Source: Oxyruncus cristatus (lineage: Eukaryota; Chordata; Aves; Passeriformes; Cotingidae). From it: 64,000 nt of DNA. A program made the position numbers and the translations under genes. The number at the start of each line of letters is the position of its first letter. Position 1 is the first letter of the stretch. This document shows positions 46,911-61,600 of the stretch, piece by piece. The notes beneath the pieces are model-generated. The model was given only the letters and a program-made list of their open reading frames with translations, made no database searches and was not told the DNA's origin. The stretch lies in assembly GCA_013399855.1 (NCBI GenBank), contig VXAY01005276.1, positions 643,137 to 707,136 of the forward strand, written 5' to 3'.

Positions 46911-47745
46911 GGGCAGAGCTCACCTCGCCCGGGGCAGTCTGGAGCCTCTGTGGCACCGTGTGTGCTGCTCTTCTGTGCTGGAAGACGTCTGCAAGAGGTT
47001 TGCCCTGGTTTTCAGATCACCAAGCTGTTCCCAGCAGCAGTCCTGGAGTGCTTTTTAAGAATAAGTATTCAGAAAAGTAACTGAAGGACTATTTCTTAGG
47101 AGGATTTAGGTGGTTTTTAAGGTACTAGATGCTCTTTTACTTTATATCTTTCAAAACACTTAAACCAGCTTATGGGTAACTCAAAATCGTTACGCTACTG
47201 TAACAGAGTTCATCACCCAGGCTTGTCTCTGCCACAAGAAATTGCTCTCCTGACCTCCCTGGACAAAAAGAAACTTCTTTAAAGGGCAACTTTATGTATT
47301 AAAACAGTATGTTGAAACTTCTGGGTAACAACACTAGCTAGGCAGGTGATTTATAACTTTCCTTTTTTAAAAAATGTTATATTTTACTGGGTGTTCACTC
47401 GTTATTTACAGTGCAAAACCTGACATGCCATCCTACTGTGGTACCAGACAAAGCTGTTTTTTCTCCATGAAGCAGCAACTGGTTTTCCTCTCATTTCAGA
47501 GGGCACAGAGCAGGCCGTTGCCTCCTCCCTGATGCAGAGCTGGGAAGAGATTGCCCTGTGCAGCTTTATTCTGTCTCTGCAATGACAAAAATGGTCTGGG
47601 AGAAGTGATCTGCACTGACTTTTAATTTCATATGAGATTTCCCTGCAGGAGATATTTATGTCTGACAAAACAGGGCAGACCTAGATTTGCTTTCCAGGGA
47701 AGGTGTAGCTCACAGGAATGTGCAATGTTTTAGGCCAAGGTTTCC

Positions 47746-47765
47746 TTTTTTTTTTTTTTTTTTTT
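47746..47765 (+). repeat. Poly(T) run of 20
   Basis: Twenty T bases are followed by CCCCC. No retroposed gene body was recognised beside it on either strand. Confidence 0.9.
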
Positions 47766-50700
47766 CCCCCACTTTTCTTCTTTCTTTATGGCAAATTATA
47801 AATGGTTGATAAACACCTATAGTAAAATACAGATATGCATTGGCAAATCATCCTTTTTTTTTTTTCTCCATTAAAGAAAGCTATTACTTGTTGTGTAGAG
47901 AGTACGTATCCTCCTAAGAGATCAAATTATTTATGGCAGTGCACTAATTAGCTTTTTCAAGGCTTCTGAGGTCTTAGAGATACTTCCAGCTCCACAGATA
48001 ATTGCAGTAGGTAAACACCATTCTGCATCAAGTATAATTTGATGCAACTGGAAAACAGCTGTCAGTATGTGCTTTGGACTTCTGGCCTGAGGGGGGCTCT
48101 TGTCAAGTGGAAAACCGGCACCTGCAAGGCTTTTCAAGGGAGTGATCAGACCTGGCTGGTTGGGTAACTGTGGTGGCCGCAGGTATCCAGACAATGCAGG
48201 AGGTTTCCAGAGCTGGTTTGGTCCCAGTTTTCCATGTATCTCCCTGTGCTGTCTCATTAATTCCGAGGCTGCACCAGCACTCTCACTTGCCCATCGTCAC
48301 TCTCGTTTTGGTCTCGGTGAGAAGCAGATCCATCTCCCCTCTCACGTCCATCAGCAGCTCCAGTGTCTCTCTGTTCAAAACTATTTGGCATTGTTCAAAT
48401 ATGCTGCTATAGTTACTCAGGCACCACTGACTGCACAGGTCAGCTTGGAAGAGCTTTACACAAAGTATTTGGGACAGAATGCAGCTCTTGCTTGTTAATT
48501 TAAGACCTGGCACATCAGTTTGAACAAATTACACAGAGGATAATGTCTTTCTTTTTTTCCCCACACTCGGGATTTGGAAAAAACATAAGAAAAATATTGC
48601 CTTGACGTGAATCCAAGCAATGACAGGGGCTCCTGCTGAAAATAGAAACCAGCCTATTTGTTCTGGGAATTGCCTGGAGGCTGGCGGGGCTTTATGGAGG
48701 GAGGATGCACAAAGCAGAGCAGCCTGTTGAGGAGCACAGGCTTCCTCAGCTGCGTCACCAGCACTGAGCACAGCCCCTGCGAGGGCTGGCTGCAGGTCAC
48801 TGCCACAGCAGGACACCCCTGCAGACCGACTAGGGCCAGGTTTGACAACCCTTGGGAAGGGGCTGACACATGATTCTTAGACCTCAGGTTGCCATCTGAT
48901 GGTTCAGGGATAAGGTGTCAGCTGCTCACTGCTGGAGACGGGCTGGCATTTTCAGGGGGTGAAGGTACAGGGTGACCTGTTGAGGGCTGTAGCTGTGATT
49001 TTTAATCTTCCAATCCCCCTCAAATCTGAGCTGAAATGGCAAGTGGGGTTGTTTAGGTCCCAGAAATTCGATGAGATCTGTTCTGTACTGCACCACAGGC
49101 AGAGTCTGAAAAAGGATGACTGTGAAGTGACTTTGGAGATGTGTAGTGATGCCTGCACTAGGCTGTGCCTTTGTGGTTACTTTACACTGGAGAAATGAAT
49201 ATGCCTGAATTTCCTCCTCTGATTACACTGAAGGCAAAATTTCCATAGACTTGAATGGGAGAAGAACAGGAAACTGAGACAAGTCTGAGCAGGCTGGCAA
49301 AAATGGTAAAAATGAAACAAAAAAATCTGGTGTGACTTTAAAGCTATTTTTAAAAGCTGGAGCGGGTTACTGTGAATCACTGGAGTCTGTTATGTCTTTA
49401 TTTATTTAATTTTCTTTTTTTTTTTCTTTATTTTCCCTCAGTAATTTTGAGGACATGGTGAGAAGACAAGGTTTTAGGGATGGGTTATATGTGTTAAAGG
49501 CGGGAATGTGTAGCATTTGCTGAGCACAATAAATATCACTGCCAAATGAGCAGATCCCTTTTCTGATACTGCAAAAATATTGTAGATGAGAATTTACATC
49601 GAGCCATTTCAGAAAATGAAAGAAGGTGGAGGGTTTATTGTTTAAATTGAAATATTAGCTTTGCTACCTTCCTTGATGGTTTCTGTGGGAAACTGGGCGT
49701 TGTTTGACATTTGCTGAGTGAATCTTGGAGCAACATCTTTGGTGAGTGGCTTGTGTTGGTTTGTTTCCTCATTCTCTCCCCTCCTTACCAGCCCTTGGGG
49801 CAAGTTTCTGGCAGCTGAGGGTGGGGACTAAAAATAAAAATAATCTACTTTCACTGCAATAGGTAATAGCAGAATCTTACTAATATCTCTTGGATTGTGT
49901 CCTGGTTTTCCATTCAGTGCTTAATCATTCGTATATTTGTTTTTCCATTGAAGGATGCAAATTTCAATGGCATTCATTGAGCTAAGAAGCAGCAGTTCTC
50001 TTCATGTAGTTATTTTTCCCCGTTCTTGCACTTAAAGAAACACAGCAGGGAGGGTGACACAGCACAAACCACTTGAGGGGAGGAGGGGAAGGAAACCATG
50101 ACCATTGCAGTGAGTGGTGAGGGGAAAGTTGTCTCTGAATTCAACAGTGGACACTGGCAGTAACGTCTGTGTGTTGTGATCATCGTAGAGGTGGAAAAAA
50201 CCATCGTCCCCTTGGACTTCGGCTAAAAGTCAGGTTGTATTTTGGGAGGCTGGACTGCACCAAATGGCTTCAGACATGCTTGGTTTTGTTCTCCTGCCCC
50301 CTCAGGGGTGTGTGCATCAAATCCCTTTCTGTTACCGCAAAGACAATCATTAGTGTTTCCCAGATGCCAACAGGAGGGCTCTAGAGCAGTTGGAATTAAA
50401 TGCCAAGGTGAAGGTGTGTTGCTGTAGAAACCCATGTCAGACTTGCAAACGGTTCTTGTGCACTTTCTGGGGATATGTTCCCAATAAAGACTCTTCGGCT
50501 ATTTCTGGGGTTTTAGTGGTCTTGGGAAATGGTTCTTCACTGCTAGTTCCTGCTGCTTTTTAATGGATGTGTGCTGTAGTTCAGAAAGTCGGGGAACTGA
50601 CTGTATGATGGGATGATCAGGAATCTGCTAAAGCTTTGGGAATCATCCACTGGCTTTAAAGGGCTTTGGATATAGTGCCCCTGTTCACTGGAGTCTGTGC

Positions 50701-53700
50701 AATACGCAACATATTGCGTCCCAATTTTTTTAGCTTCCATTAGGAACTTGTTAACGTGAGAAGAACTCACAGAAAACTGTTCTACTGCCTTCTCCTTTCC
50801 CTGCTAAGCATAAAAGGCTGCTGATGACAATTGTTTATAAATTGTGTGTCTTGAAGAGCTGACAGAGACTACTTGATCCTGAAACATTGCTGTGGCACTT
50901 CCTTGGCATCCCTTTGATACCTCTGCATCTTCTTGGATTAGCAATGCTGTTGTAATAGTGCAAGGCACAAATCTAGTTACATGAACTCCTTGTTATTTGA
51001 CTGTATCCTGAGCAGCATTTCAGACATTATTAAAACATTTCTTTATGCTCTTTGGCTTTGAAAAATACAAATTCAAAACAAAAGCTCATAAATCTTTGTT
51101 TAATCAAAGTATACCTCTAAGAACAGTCTACAAGGATAGCGTATAACAAAGAAGGCGAATTCCAAATAGGACTTTGAAAATCCAGCTGGAGCAGAAAATC
51201 AAGACTGATGGGAGATTTTTAGAGAGCCTTGCTTGCTTCTTAGAAAAATCACTGTGTTGAATTATCAACTGCAAGTTGATTTAATTAAGAGCTATGCTAA
51301 GTATATAGCATTTGCTAATGCATAGTTTGTCTGAAGATGGGACTATTCCTGGCTCACTGAATCTACGGTGGTTTCACTGACTGAGTCTTGCCTGTTGACA
51401 GCCTTGTCAGTTGAAAGCATTAGAAGAGAATGAAATTACATTCTGGGCCTTGCCCCAGATGGGAATTGCTGTAATGTTTTAAACCTCAAAAAGGATGGAA
51501 GTGTAACAGAGCAACATGACCACAGTAAGATTTATTAGTGCTGCTTTCATCTTGACTTTGGGCCATCCCCTGTCTTCAGAATTCCTGATGATGCCCCATC
51601 TGGATTTATGTAGAAATTGATGGTAGGGTAAAGCTCTCTGATCCCATCAGTTCACATTTGCATCACTTTCTGTTCTGGATGAGCTATGAAGGCTGGAAGC
51701 ACCACTTGTTAAACTCTAATTAGCAGGCTAGCAGAGGAGAATGCAAGGTCAATTTGGCACTTGTGGAATTTAAATTATTTTCTGAATTGGAAGGGTGCGG
51801 GAAAGAAATCAAAGCCCATGTCTCTGAGTTCAGCTGTGTTTCTGAAAAGAAATGACAGATGAAAAGTACTTGAATAGAGCCATTGAACTCCAGTTTGCTC
51901 TATGTTTTGCAGCTGTAATTGTTATAGAGGTCATACTTTAATGCACACAGTTTGGGTTTGATGCCTGTCCAGCTCTAAACACACAGAGTAACTGAGAAAA
52001 AGGAAACTTCATTGTGACTATTGATTTCTATTGAGAGCAAGAGGGTGAAGTTTCCAAATCTTAGTCAACCAGCTCCTTTGGATTCATCTGTCCAAAGATT
52101 TTGTGCCTCCTGAAAGACTTTGTTACCCCAACTCTTCCTACTGGTACAAAAATCAGGATAGTTGTACCTGTTACAGCTTTTTCCCTTCCCCCCTTTTTAA
52201 GCTGGTTGTGACATTATAGTCTTTAACCACTGTAGGTGGTAAGAACTTAAACCAGGAGGAAGCAACACACAGACTTAGAGCACGAAGGAGGAAGTCAGCA
52301 AGAGTCCTTGAGCAGGACATGCTCAAGACCTGGGCAAGCAGTCCAACCTGAAATCGAGATTTTTGGTGCAGGCCACAAAAGTTAACTTCCAAACAGGAAG
52401 GATGTGTGCTTTGGGCATCCTCTGCACCCGGTGAGTCTGCTGGCTGCCTCGCTTGGGTGTCCTTTAGAGGGTGCTCCCCCTCTGCCCTCTGACTATTCAC
52501 GGGACAAACAGGCTCAGGCAGCTAAAGGAAGTTCTTACTCCCTTTAATCAGATGCTCCACCAAAAATCCTTGTTAATGCATTCAGGGAGTGCACTACTTC
52601 CCTCAGCTTCAAGCTGAATTGGTTTGCATTATCACCCATTATTTTTGGACTTAGACAAAGTGTTTATGTGTATCCTGGGTCACTGATGCACACAGGCTGT
52701 CATTATGGGGCTGAATCAGCACTGCGGTACAACTGTCAGCAGTCCTGGTCTCCTCGTGGGTACCCATTTATTCTCGAGATGGAGCTGTAGTGAGTGAAGG
52801 CTCATTCTCCAGGAAAGGTGATTGAATGCAACTGCAGCTGGTTGATTAAGCTGGACAAAGAGAAATACTCATGTGTCACTCAGCACGCTCTGCTACATGG
52901 AACAAGGGGATTAGATATGGTGAATTTCTAGTAATGAAAGCAGGCAATCGGGTTCGTCATAAAATCAGCTTAAAAGAGCTTTCTAGATTCCAGAGAGAAC
53001 TAAAATAACTTGACCTACCTTGGTCCTGTAATCTTTAAATGCTGCTTAACATCTGCTCGTCAGCACTTGGCAATAATATTTATTATGGAATTTTTAATAG
53101 AAGAAACTGTCTTGTGACAAAATTCATAATGCAGAGGGGTGCACTGTGGAGATAAAAACCCACATCATTACACAGGGGTTAAAAATGAAATGGCAGTATT
53201 TGGCTTCAGTTTAAAAAAATCTTTTGGAGAAACTTGTAGCTACAAAAATTTCACTGAGGTCATCAGCACGGTCCACGCGTGGACCAGTGGCCTAGGGCAG
53301 GGTGAAGCACCCTTGCAGTCCCCTGCAGATGGTTAACATTAGAACCAGTTCTGCTTAAGGGATCTGAGTTAATAATGGAGAACTGTAGAAACTCTCCTCA
53401 AGCAGTAGAAAAGAGAGATGTGCTGAAGATACCTTTAAGATTTGAGCTGTTATTTGGAAACAGTTGTTTTTTTTTCCCGAGGCTGGCAATTTTGAGTATG
53501 TTACTTTGGTGATACAGAAAGTGCCTAATATTAGGTGGACTGGATTTGAGCCATTATAGGCAGAGGAAAGAGTTTGAGGTTCCTTACTGCACGCTGTATT
53601 CCTGAAAACTGTAGCACGAGAATTTAAGGACTCTCTATTCCCAACAGTTACCAAAGAAAAGTAAATTGCAATTCTCAGCTTGAAACCTCTTCCAAGTAAC

Positions 53701-56700
53701 AAGCTCTGTCGACCCTCAAAGGTCCCACTTATTTCTCTGCTGAGCCTATAATCTGCTCTATTAAAAGGATTCCCTAGAAAGTGGTCTGAAGATGTCAGCA
53801 GGTGCTGAACCCACATTTTCCTTTGCCGTGTTCCAGTCAGTTGTCCCAGGCTTCAGACAATGGGCCTTTTTTTCCTAATTTGATTTTGCCTGGTTTCAGG
53901 TTTTACTGTTGGTCCTTGTTGTCCTTAGCTAGGCACCTTCCTTCCCTGCAAGTCAACTGTGGCCATTTTCTGTCTGTGGTGTGAATGACTGGGAACAAGT
54001 TTGGGTATTTCCTGCACTTAACCCTTTTGTGGGTTTTTGCTCTGCCATCACGAGTCTTTTGTCAACATCAGGTCTGAAGCAGGAATTGGTCATTGCCAAT
54101 CCCCTATAGAGAAGTCAAATATCATCTCCACTCCCAGATACTGTCCTTGGACTCATGTATTCGGGGATGACATTAGATAGCTTGGCCACTGGGAATGCCT
54201 AACAAATTGCTTGTTCTTTCTGTTGTCCAAATCCTTTATTCAACTGCTTTCTAGGATGCAGTTTCTCATGCTGAATGCTTGTTGTTCCTAGACATAGAGC
54301 TTTGTGTCTTGGCTCTGTGGGAACCTATTTTGTTGGAAAGAGACCAAACTATTAGGCCGTCCAGGCCACTCTATTGGCCTCCTTCCATCCTAATTTACTA
54401 CTGTGTTGTCCTTTGTGTAGGCTGTACGTTCTCTGCTAGTAGAATATATATTTATTTCAGTATCATAATTGACAGTGGTGAGTATGCCAGGCCTGGTATG
54501 AATCCATGTGGAACATCCAGTCATTTGCTGATACTTCCCTGTAGGCATCTACTTTTGAAGATCTGTCACTTACCCCACTCTTAATTCACTTAACATGGAC
54601 TTCAATTGAAGCTACAAAGCGCTACAATAAATATCTTAAAATTGAAATCCCAGTAGCCTTCAGCTGCCTGATGTATTTGTGAGAAGTCTTTCCTCCCAGC
54701 AATACCCCCAGAACTGATCAATACCTGTTCACTTCTACTCCCTCTCTTTTTTTTCATCCCTCCCTTTATTTAGGGGTTGGATCTCAGGCTGTTCAATACA
54801 GCACATACGGTTTCCCTACAAATGGGTATTTCTTGACATTAACATTCTGTTGAGACTTCTGCAGCAAGCTCGGGTTTTAGCACTGAATTACTCTTTAATA
54901 TGTCTCTGAACTTTTCTACCCATTTTTTAAAACTTTCGTGATGTCCATGTTAACTTTGTCTTTCACGGGAGTTGGAACTGGGGACTGCTTTGCATCAATT
55001 GTAAATGGCCACAGCTTAATTCAGGGAAACACTTCAGCATGTCCTGAATTGTAGAACTGGGCTGGAGACTGGTCTTTCGTTATGATAAATGGATAATTTT
55101 CAACCTTGTTGGTGGGGGTTTTTGTGTTCTCATTTTTTGTTTATTTGGTTTTTCCTTCTGCAAGAGTTGCAGCAGTGTGAGGGGCAGGAGAACACTTTTT
55201 TCCTTGAAGAATTTTTGCTCTGCAAAACAATGCAAGTTCTATATAAAGTAACTATTCCACAGAGCATCTCCACTGAGGACAACTTGTGCTTTTCTGCTGC
55301 ATTTCCTACCCCCAAACGTGTATCATCTGGTTGTCCCTTCTCCAGAGATAGTTCTGGTATTGTGCTGTTGTGTGTAATTATTTAAAAAATAAAAACTCAG
55401 GGGTCAATAATAATGTTGGCTGCTAAATCTGGGTATGCTTTTCTTACATGTGCCTTTATTTGTGAGGTCTCGGATTTTCTACAAGTCTCATTTGTGGGAC
55501 AGCAAAAGTGATGGGCCTGTATTCCCTGTGCTGATCTAAATCAGGGGGATCTGCTGCCCAAAAAAACGCCCTCACCTTTAGTCCACAGGTAGTTCTTGCA
55601 TCCTTCCTCCCTGCCAGGCCTCCCTCCAGGGCCGCAACTACTCAGGAATAACCACCCATCCTTGGGGAACGCAGAAGCACGTTCAGGGAGGGAGGTGCTG
55701 CTGCATCAGATGAGAGCTCCTGTCTATCCCTTGCACCACCACCAAGTATGTGCATCCCTGGGTTGCATATGATATGCTCAGAGAAGTATTATTTTGCCCT
55801 CCTCGTTCAAAGTGAACATTTCTTTCTTTGCCTTATCTCTATGCACAGCACCACATCTCATTGTTGCATTTAAGTTGCTACAAACTCTAAATCAATAATC
55901 CCATTAAGAAGAAAAAGGGGGTTCAGTAGCAATAAGTACAATTGCAGAGTTAATCAGATCATCTCTATTCGAGTTGTAGACTCTGTTTCCCAAAGATGTT
56001 GTAGCTTTACAAAATCAATAAGGGCACAATAAGTAGGTTTATTTTCTGGGTATCAGTGGTACAAGGGTGGGGGCTGGATGCCTGGAGGGAACCAAGGGAT
56101 TTTGCTGCCTGTGAACACAGTAGGTGTGGAAAAGAAACTGTTGCTGCCATGGACTCAAATAACAGAAAGTAGTGTGTATTTTGGGCACTCAGATGTCTGG
56201 GAAATGTCTGGGGGAGGTACAGATTCAGGAATTTTTCCCTTCTTAGTCCATGCCCACCAATTCCACAAACAAACTATGTCTAAAATAACACTGCATTTTA
56301 AATACAACATTTTGGGTTGGTAGTGACTTGTTTTACAGTGTAAAACCCACCTAATTTTACAAACATTCTTTGGAAGAGATGGATGATGTTTTTCTTACCT
56401 CCTCTTTCTGTCTTAATTTCTAAATTTTGTCCTTACTGCTGATCTCTTCTAGTTTTATGCTATACAACTATAAAAACTTCACTTGAATTGCACCTGGCTG
56501 GTCTGGGGAGATTACAGTGAGATTTAATCTTTCCTAAACCAGGCTTTGCACACTTTCTTTTGAGTAGAGCTGAACCCTCTTCGCCACAACCATTATCCTT
56601 TAAACAGCTATTGAAGACAATAAAATTGAAGCCACTAAAATGATGGGCCTCCTTGTTGTTTCATTATTGTTAAATATGATCCCTGCTGTGCTGTGGGGTC

Positions 56701-57737
56701 ACCGGTGCCCGGCACTGCTGTATCTTGATTGTTACTCAGTGATCCTTTAAACTGAACCGAGCTGTGTGTTCAGCAGATCAGTGTACTGCTTTCTCCTCAC
56801 ACTGCACATTAAACAATAGATCATGTAACTGTGCCTTAAATATTTAGTATGCTTGTGTTTGCTAATAAAGACTTTCTAGGGGAAATAATGTTTCACATTG
56901 GTACTCAGGCTAATACTCCAGTGCAGCAGGATGAAAAAGCATTTCACTGTGGCTCAGGGTGGCCTGTCCTGTTTGGAAATGGTTTGGCTGTAGGAGAGAC
57001 TCAAATTGGGAGAGCTGGGAGTGTGGTGAGAGCCAAAGAGGTGTTGAGCACGTGTAGACATGTAGACACTGCCCAGTGGGTGCAGCAGAGTGAGAGGAGC
57101 TTCATGCATATGGAAGGAGATGAGCAAAGCTTTCCAAGAGCAGGATTAATTGAGATGGAGCTGCTGTCGTGCTTTGGGTAGCTAAGCAGCTGTCCAAGGT
57201 GGGTTGTCAGCAGCTGGGAAGAGCTGACCTGTGTTCTGCATTCTCAGCTGCACAGTCTTCATTTGTGCTGTGGGAAACTCAAAGACATCCCTGCAGTGAG
57301 AACTCAGCTTCCTTTTAGTTGGTTTAGATCCTAAAATTGCCTCTTGGTTTCATCAAGACTTGACTTGGGTGAGATCTTCATTGACGTGATTCTGAAAGCC
57401 CATTTTGTCTTGGGGTGTCAGATTGGGTTTTTTAATATAACTAGTTTCTTCTTGAACTTCTATCAAAGTTTAAACAATGATTAAGGCATTCACACGCTGT
57501 TCTTACCAGCTGATCTCTCTGGACTAACTCCTAAATAGTTAAAAACCTGCTGTGTTTAAAATGCACAGGTATTGCTGTTAAACCCGGGCTCGAGGATGCA
57601 CAAATAAAGTTTGCATCTCCTAAGATTCAGTAAGGTGAAGTTGTAATGGCTTAACCCTATTACTGCATCAAATTGCCATAAATTTTTCAAAATATTAAGG
57701 TTCCTCCTCAGCAGAGGAGAGGCTGCATGTAGTTAGA

Positions 57738-57795
57738 TAATAATATCATATTACATAATAATATAATCAAGATACTTTAGATAATAATATCATGA
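57738..57795 (+). repeat. AT-rich imperfect tandem repeat (ATAATATCAT units)
   Basis: ATAATAATATCAT occurs twice, at both ends of this stretch, with ATTACATAATAATATAATC between. It is a decayed simple repeat. Confidence 0.75.
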
Positions 57796-57896
57796 AGGTA
57801 GAAAATAAAAATGGAGAATGAGCCAGGCTGTAAATGCCACTGATCACTGTGGTCATTGTCTCAGAAATTGGTGCCGTTGGCACCACAACTTGTATG

Positions 57897-58037
57897 GGTT
57901 TGTTTTTTTCTTTGTTTTGTTTTTGTTTGTTTGTTTGTTTGTGGGTTTTTTGTTGGTTTTTTGGTTTTTTTTGTTGTTGTTTTTTTTGTTGATTTTTTTT
58001 TTTTGGTGTGGTTTTTTTTGTTTTGTTTTGTTTTTTA
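57897..58037 (+). repeat. (TTTG)n and poly(T) low-complexity tract
   Basis: About 140 bp of TTTG, TTGG and T runs. The lysine/asparagine-rich reading frame on the minus strand here comes entirely from this composition. Confidence 0.9.
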
Positions 58038-58615
58038 AATCTTTCTGATTCCTCACAATATTTCCACCCCCCCCAACCCCCAAGGGAAAATAACTTTTAT
58101 GCATATGCAAACATTGTGTGTGTTTATCTTGTGTGAACCTATTTGCTACATATATAAAATGGTTTCTATACACACAAATATGCAAGTGCTTCCCCACGTG
58201 TGCCAAGAGGGAGTGACTGAAACTGAGTTTCAATACCTGCTTTAAACCACCCCGGCAGTGAAAACCCACCCACTGGGCTGTGCCCAAACTTCACAGGAGT
58301 GTTTCCAAGTAACCACAGAAGCTTTGCCCCGTAGTGGGTTATCCTATCCTGGCATGTACTTTGGGTCCATGCACGTGCAAATCCTTCATGTGTACAGCAC
58401 AGAATCTTTCAGCTTATTCCAGATGTACAGCTGCAGCTGTATTGATTGTGTAGGGGTGTCTGTGCACTGCTTGATCAGCACTATAACATGTAGAATGAAT
58501 AATGTATATTCCTGAAGGAAGAGCACTGACTGGCAGAAGCTGCAAACTGAATCTTGGGAGCAAGGGAGTGAATCCTGGGCTGGATCGTATTTTTTCTGAA
58601 GCTCTTTGAGGCAGT

Positions 58616-58699
58616 CAGGTGGTAGAACAGAGCTAGGATTGTGCCCAAATGTTGTATCAGGTGGTGGAACAGAGCTGGGGATGTGTACAAATGTGTTTT
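58616..58699 (+). repeat. 42 bp imperfect tandem repeat, two copies
   Basis: CAGGTGGTAGAACAGAGCTA at 58616 is repeated as CAGGTGGTGGAACAGAGCTG at 58658, and the similarity continues to ACAAATGT. There are several mismatches, so it is not recent. Confidence 0.85.
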
Positions 58700-61600
58700 A
58701 GAGAAATATTTAATGTGGATCTTGCCCCCAGTCGCTTCAAGCCCATGGACATGTGGAGGGAGAGTTAATCTTGTGCGGCATAAATTAGTAAGAGCTGTGC
58801 AAAAGAACTTTTCAAAGACTTGCTTGCTAAATAAATTACTGGTCATGTTTTATTTAAAATGCTCGTGCTGCCAGCAGAGAACATAGCAAACAAGCCCACT
58901 TACAATTAAAGTAACAGCGAGGATTTTCCTTCTGGCACTCCTATGACTTCTTGCACTTGTTCAGCTTTGCTGGGTGTCACCAGCAGCTGAGCAGAATCAC
59001 ATCTACACGCCTGGGTCACGTGGCATCCTACGATCAAGCAGTTTATCTCCTTTTGCTTGCAAACGTCCCTTTGGCGAGCACAGCTGGGACACCCAGCTCA
59101 CCCCTCTGTGTTTGCTTGGTTCTGTAGCAGGGATGCCAGCCTGGCTGTGCATTAGCAACCTTGGACTGTGCCTAACGCTGTACAGCCCCCACAACCCAGT
59201 GAGGCTGTGATGGCTGTGACATGGGGATCGGGCTGTTCCCTGTGTCTGCCCACGTGCCGTGGGAGTTGGGGGCGGATTGGTGCCAAGCTGCAGAGTGGCA
59301 GGGGGTGGGTATGGAGGATTTACATTTCTAACAGGACAGATGTTTGCTTTCTTTGCTCCCAAACATCTGCTCACATGCTCTATTTTGGGAAGCGGTGAAC
59401 ACTACTTTGAGGGCAAGACTGAGGTTACAGTAGGTTGTCAGCCTTACCCCATCAGAGCCTGTTCTTGGTTTAAGACTAATGGAAGAAATGTGTGGAGAAA
59501 ATGTTTTCTACCTCAAGGGTGAACATTCCCAGAAAATCTGTCCCTTGCAGGACAGCCTACAGCACCCTCTGTAACCCTGGTGATACAAAACCTCTCCTTT
59601 CCTTGGGCTGATGACCAGGCTGCAGGTTCAGAGATGCGCCTTGCCACGGGACAGTGTTTGCTCATTTCTGTGTTGTTTTTTTTCCCTTAACTACTCTCAG
59701 GTGACATCCAAACAGCTCACTGCCATCAGCACTGGGAAGAGTCTGTGCTGTTTTCAGTAGGTTATATAGATTAGGTCTCTGCTGCTTTTACCTTGAGCAT
59801 AACATTGATCAGTTCACATCCCAACTTCCTCCTGAAAAATCAAATAAAACAGCTTGTTGAAATGGCTGGCAGGCAGGGGATGGTGTACAGGCATTTCTTA
59901 GGAGCTGGGTGACGTATATAGATGGTGTGTTTCTTTGTGCCTAAGATGATTTTTTTAAAAAGTATCTCCTAAGGGAAGGACAGGAGCCTGAGAAATGATC
60001 CTGGGCTAAAGGAGCAGCATTTTCAAAGTTTGTAAGAGCTTCTCGTGGTACTGATAAAGAACATCTGAGCAAGCAAGAGATGAATATTTGGGGCAAAGAG
60101 TTTAGCCTGCCAACTGTCAATATAATCCAGAAGAATAATGAAGTGTTGATCTTTTTCCTGTGGAAAGAATCCCAAAGTGTTGCAGCAGCTCTGGGACTTC
60201 CAAAACACAGTAGCACCTAAAGCATATTCCTGTTCCTCTGTGCTGTGACAGTAGGCCTGTGCTTAGGGTGTTTCAAGGCAGAGAATCATAGTTGCTTTTT
60301 TTGCCTCTTGTGTTTGGAAGTTGCTTCATCATGGCCAAATTCAGCCTATCTGTTGTCTTGGTGATAAAAGAACCCAAATTCGGGGTATATTGATGGAGGT
60401 CATTTCCCTGTAGAACAGTTATCTGACTGGAAACCCTTCCAAAGTTGTTTTCAAATTCATGCTCTACCAACTGGGCTGTCATTGAAAAGTAGGGTCCTTA
60501 ATGCAATGCAATCACTTGGTAACACAAGTGAAATGTGCATTCTTCAGAAGCTTCATTACAAATATGACTAAAACGTTTTCTGGACTCCAGCATTTGGGGG
60601 TGATTTCTGTGTCAACAAGGCTGCTCAAAAATAACATTGCAATAGTGGCAGTGTGGCTATTGTGCCTTTTCTTTAATGCTCTAAAAGTTGGAGTTCTCTT
60701 TGGGAAACCCAGTGAGATAATTAGATCTAGGGAGAGATAGGATATTGCTTTTTGTGCAGGATCTAACATATGACAGTCCCTTTCTGTGCTCCTTATGCTA
60801 ATATCTAATCCAAAGGGCTGTATCAGAGAAGCCACATGTACAACAAAAAAATCTGTGTCCAGCAGTCTGTGGCCCTGGCACACATCCTTCAGCAACATCT
60901 CTAGTGTGTATTGAGAAAGTAATTCAAAATTGTTTCATGTTTTTGGATTATATAAGATTTTTGTTTTCTCAACATTAGGTACCATAAGGAAATCACAAGT
61001 TTGGTTTAAAATGCAGATATACACATCATGTATATAGTAATTTTACAGGGGTTCTGCCTTCAGATTTTTCAGCATTTTGGCCATTATCTGAAGTCTCTTC
61101 CCAGATAGAAACTTGTTTTTCCTAAAAAGAAATTTAAAAAGAGATTTTTATATAACCACGTGTGCCTGCTGAGCTTGAGTCCTGGTTAAATATTTTGGGA
61201 TTAGCCTTGGTAGTAACTGAATGAACCATACTCAGTACTGAAGACGTCTCATATTTACAAAGCTTAACAAACAAATAGCTAGCAGTCTACTAATTAATCA
61301 GACAAATTAACTTTAGTTAGGTGGAACCTCATTAATATTTTTCGTATTTGTTGTAGTTTGTGGTCTTGTTTTTATGGGGCACAGCTGATGTTAAATGCTC
61401 CCAGAACCATTTTAAGATCATGAAGTTATTTGGAAGACAACATATTTTTAATTACATTTCAAAAGCTTCAGTGCTTTTCTCCCTGCATCCCCTCAGCAGT
61501 AAGGAGATTAGGGTCAGTGCCAAGTGACTTGCATCACCCTCTATCATGGGATGTGGCTGCCTGGGTTTTAGCAGCTGATGGAATGATTCACCAGCACAGT

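Noticed and set aside
53355..53816. 153-codon minus-strand frame
   Set aside because: No domain or homologue recognised and no neighbouring exons.
57853..58287. 144-codon minus-strand frame rich in lysine and asparagine
   Set aside because: Composition is entirely due to the TTTG/poly(T) tract.
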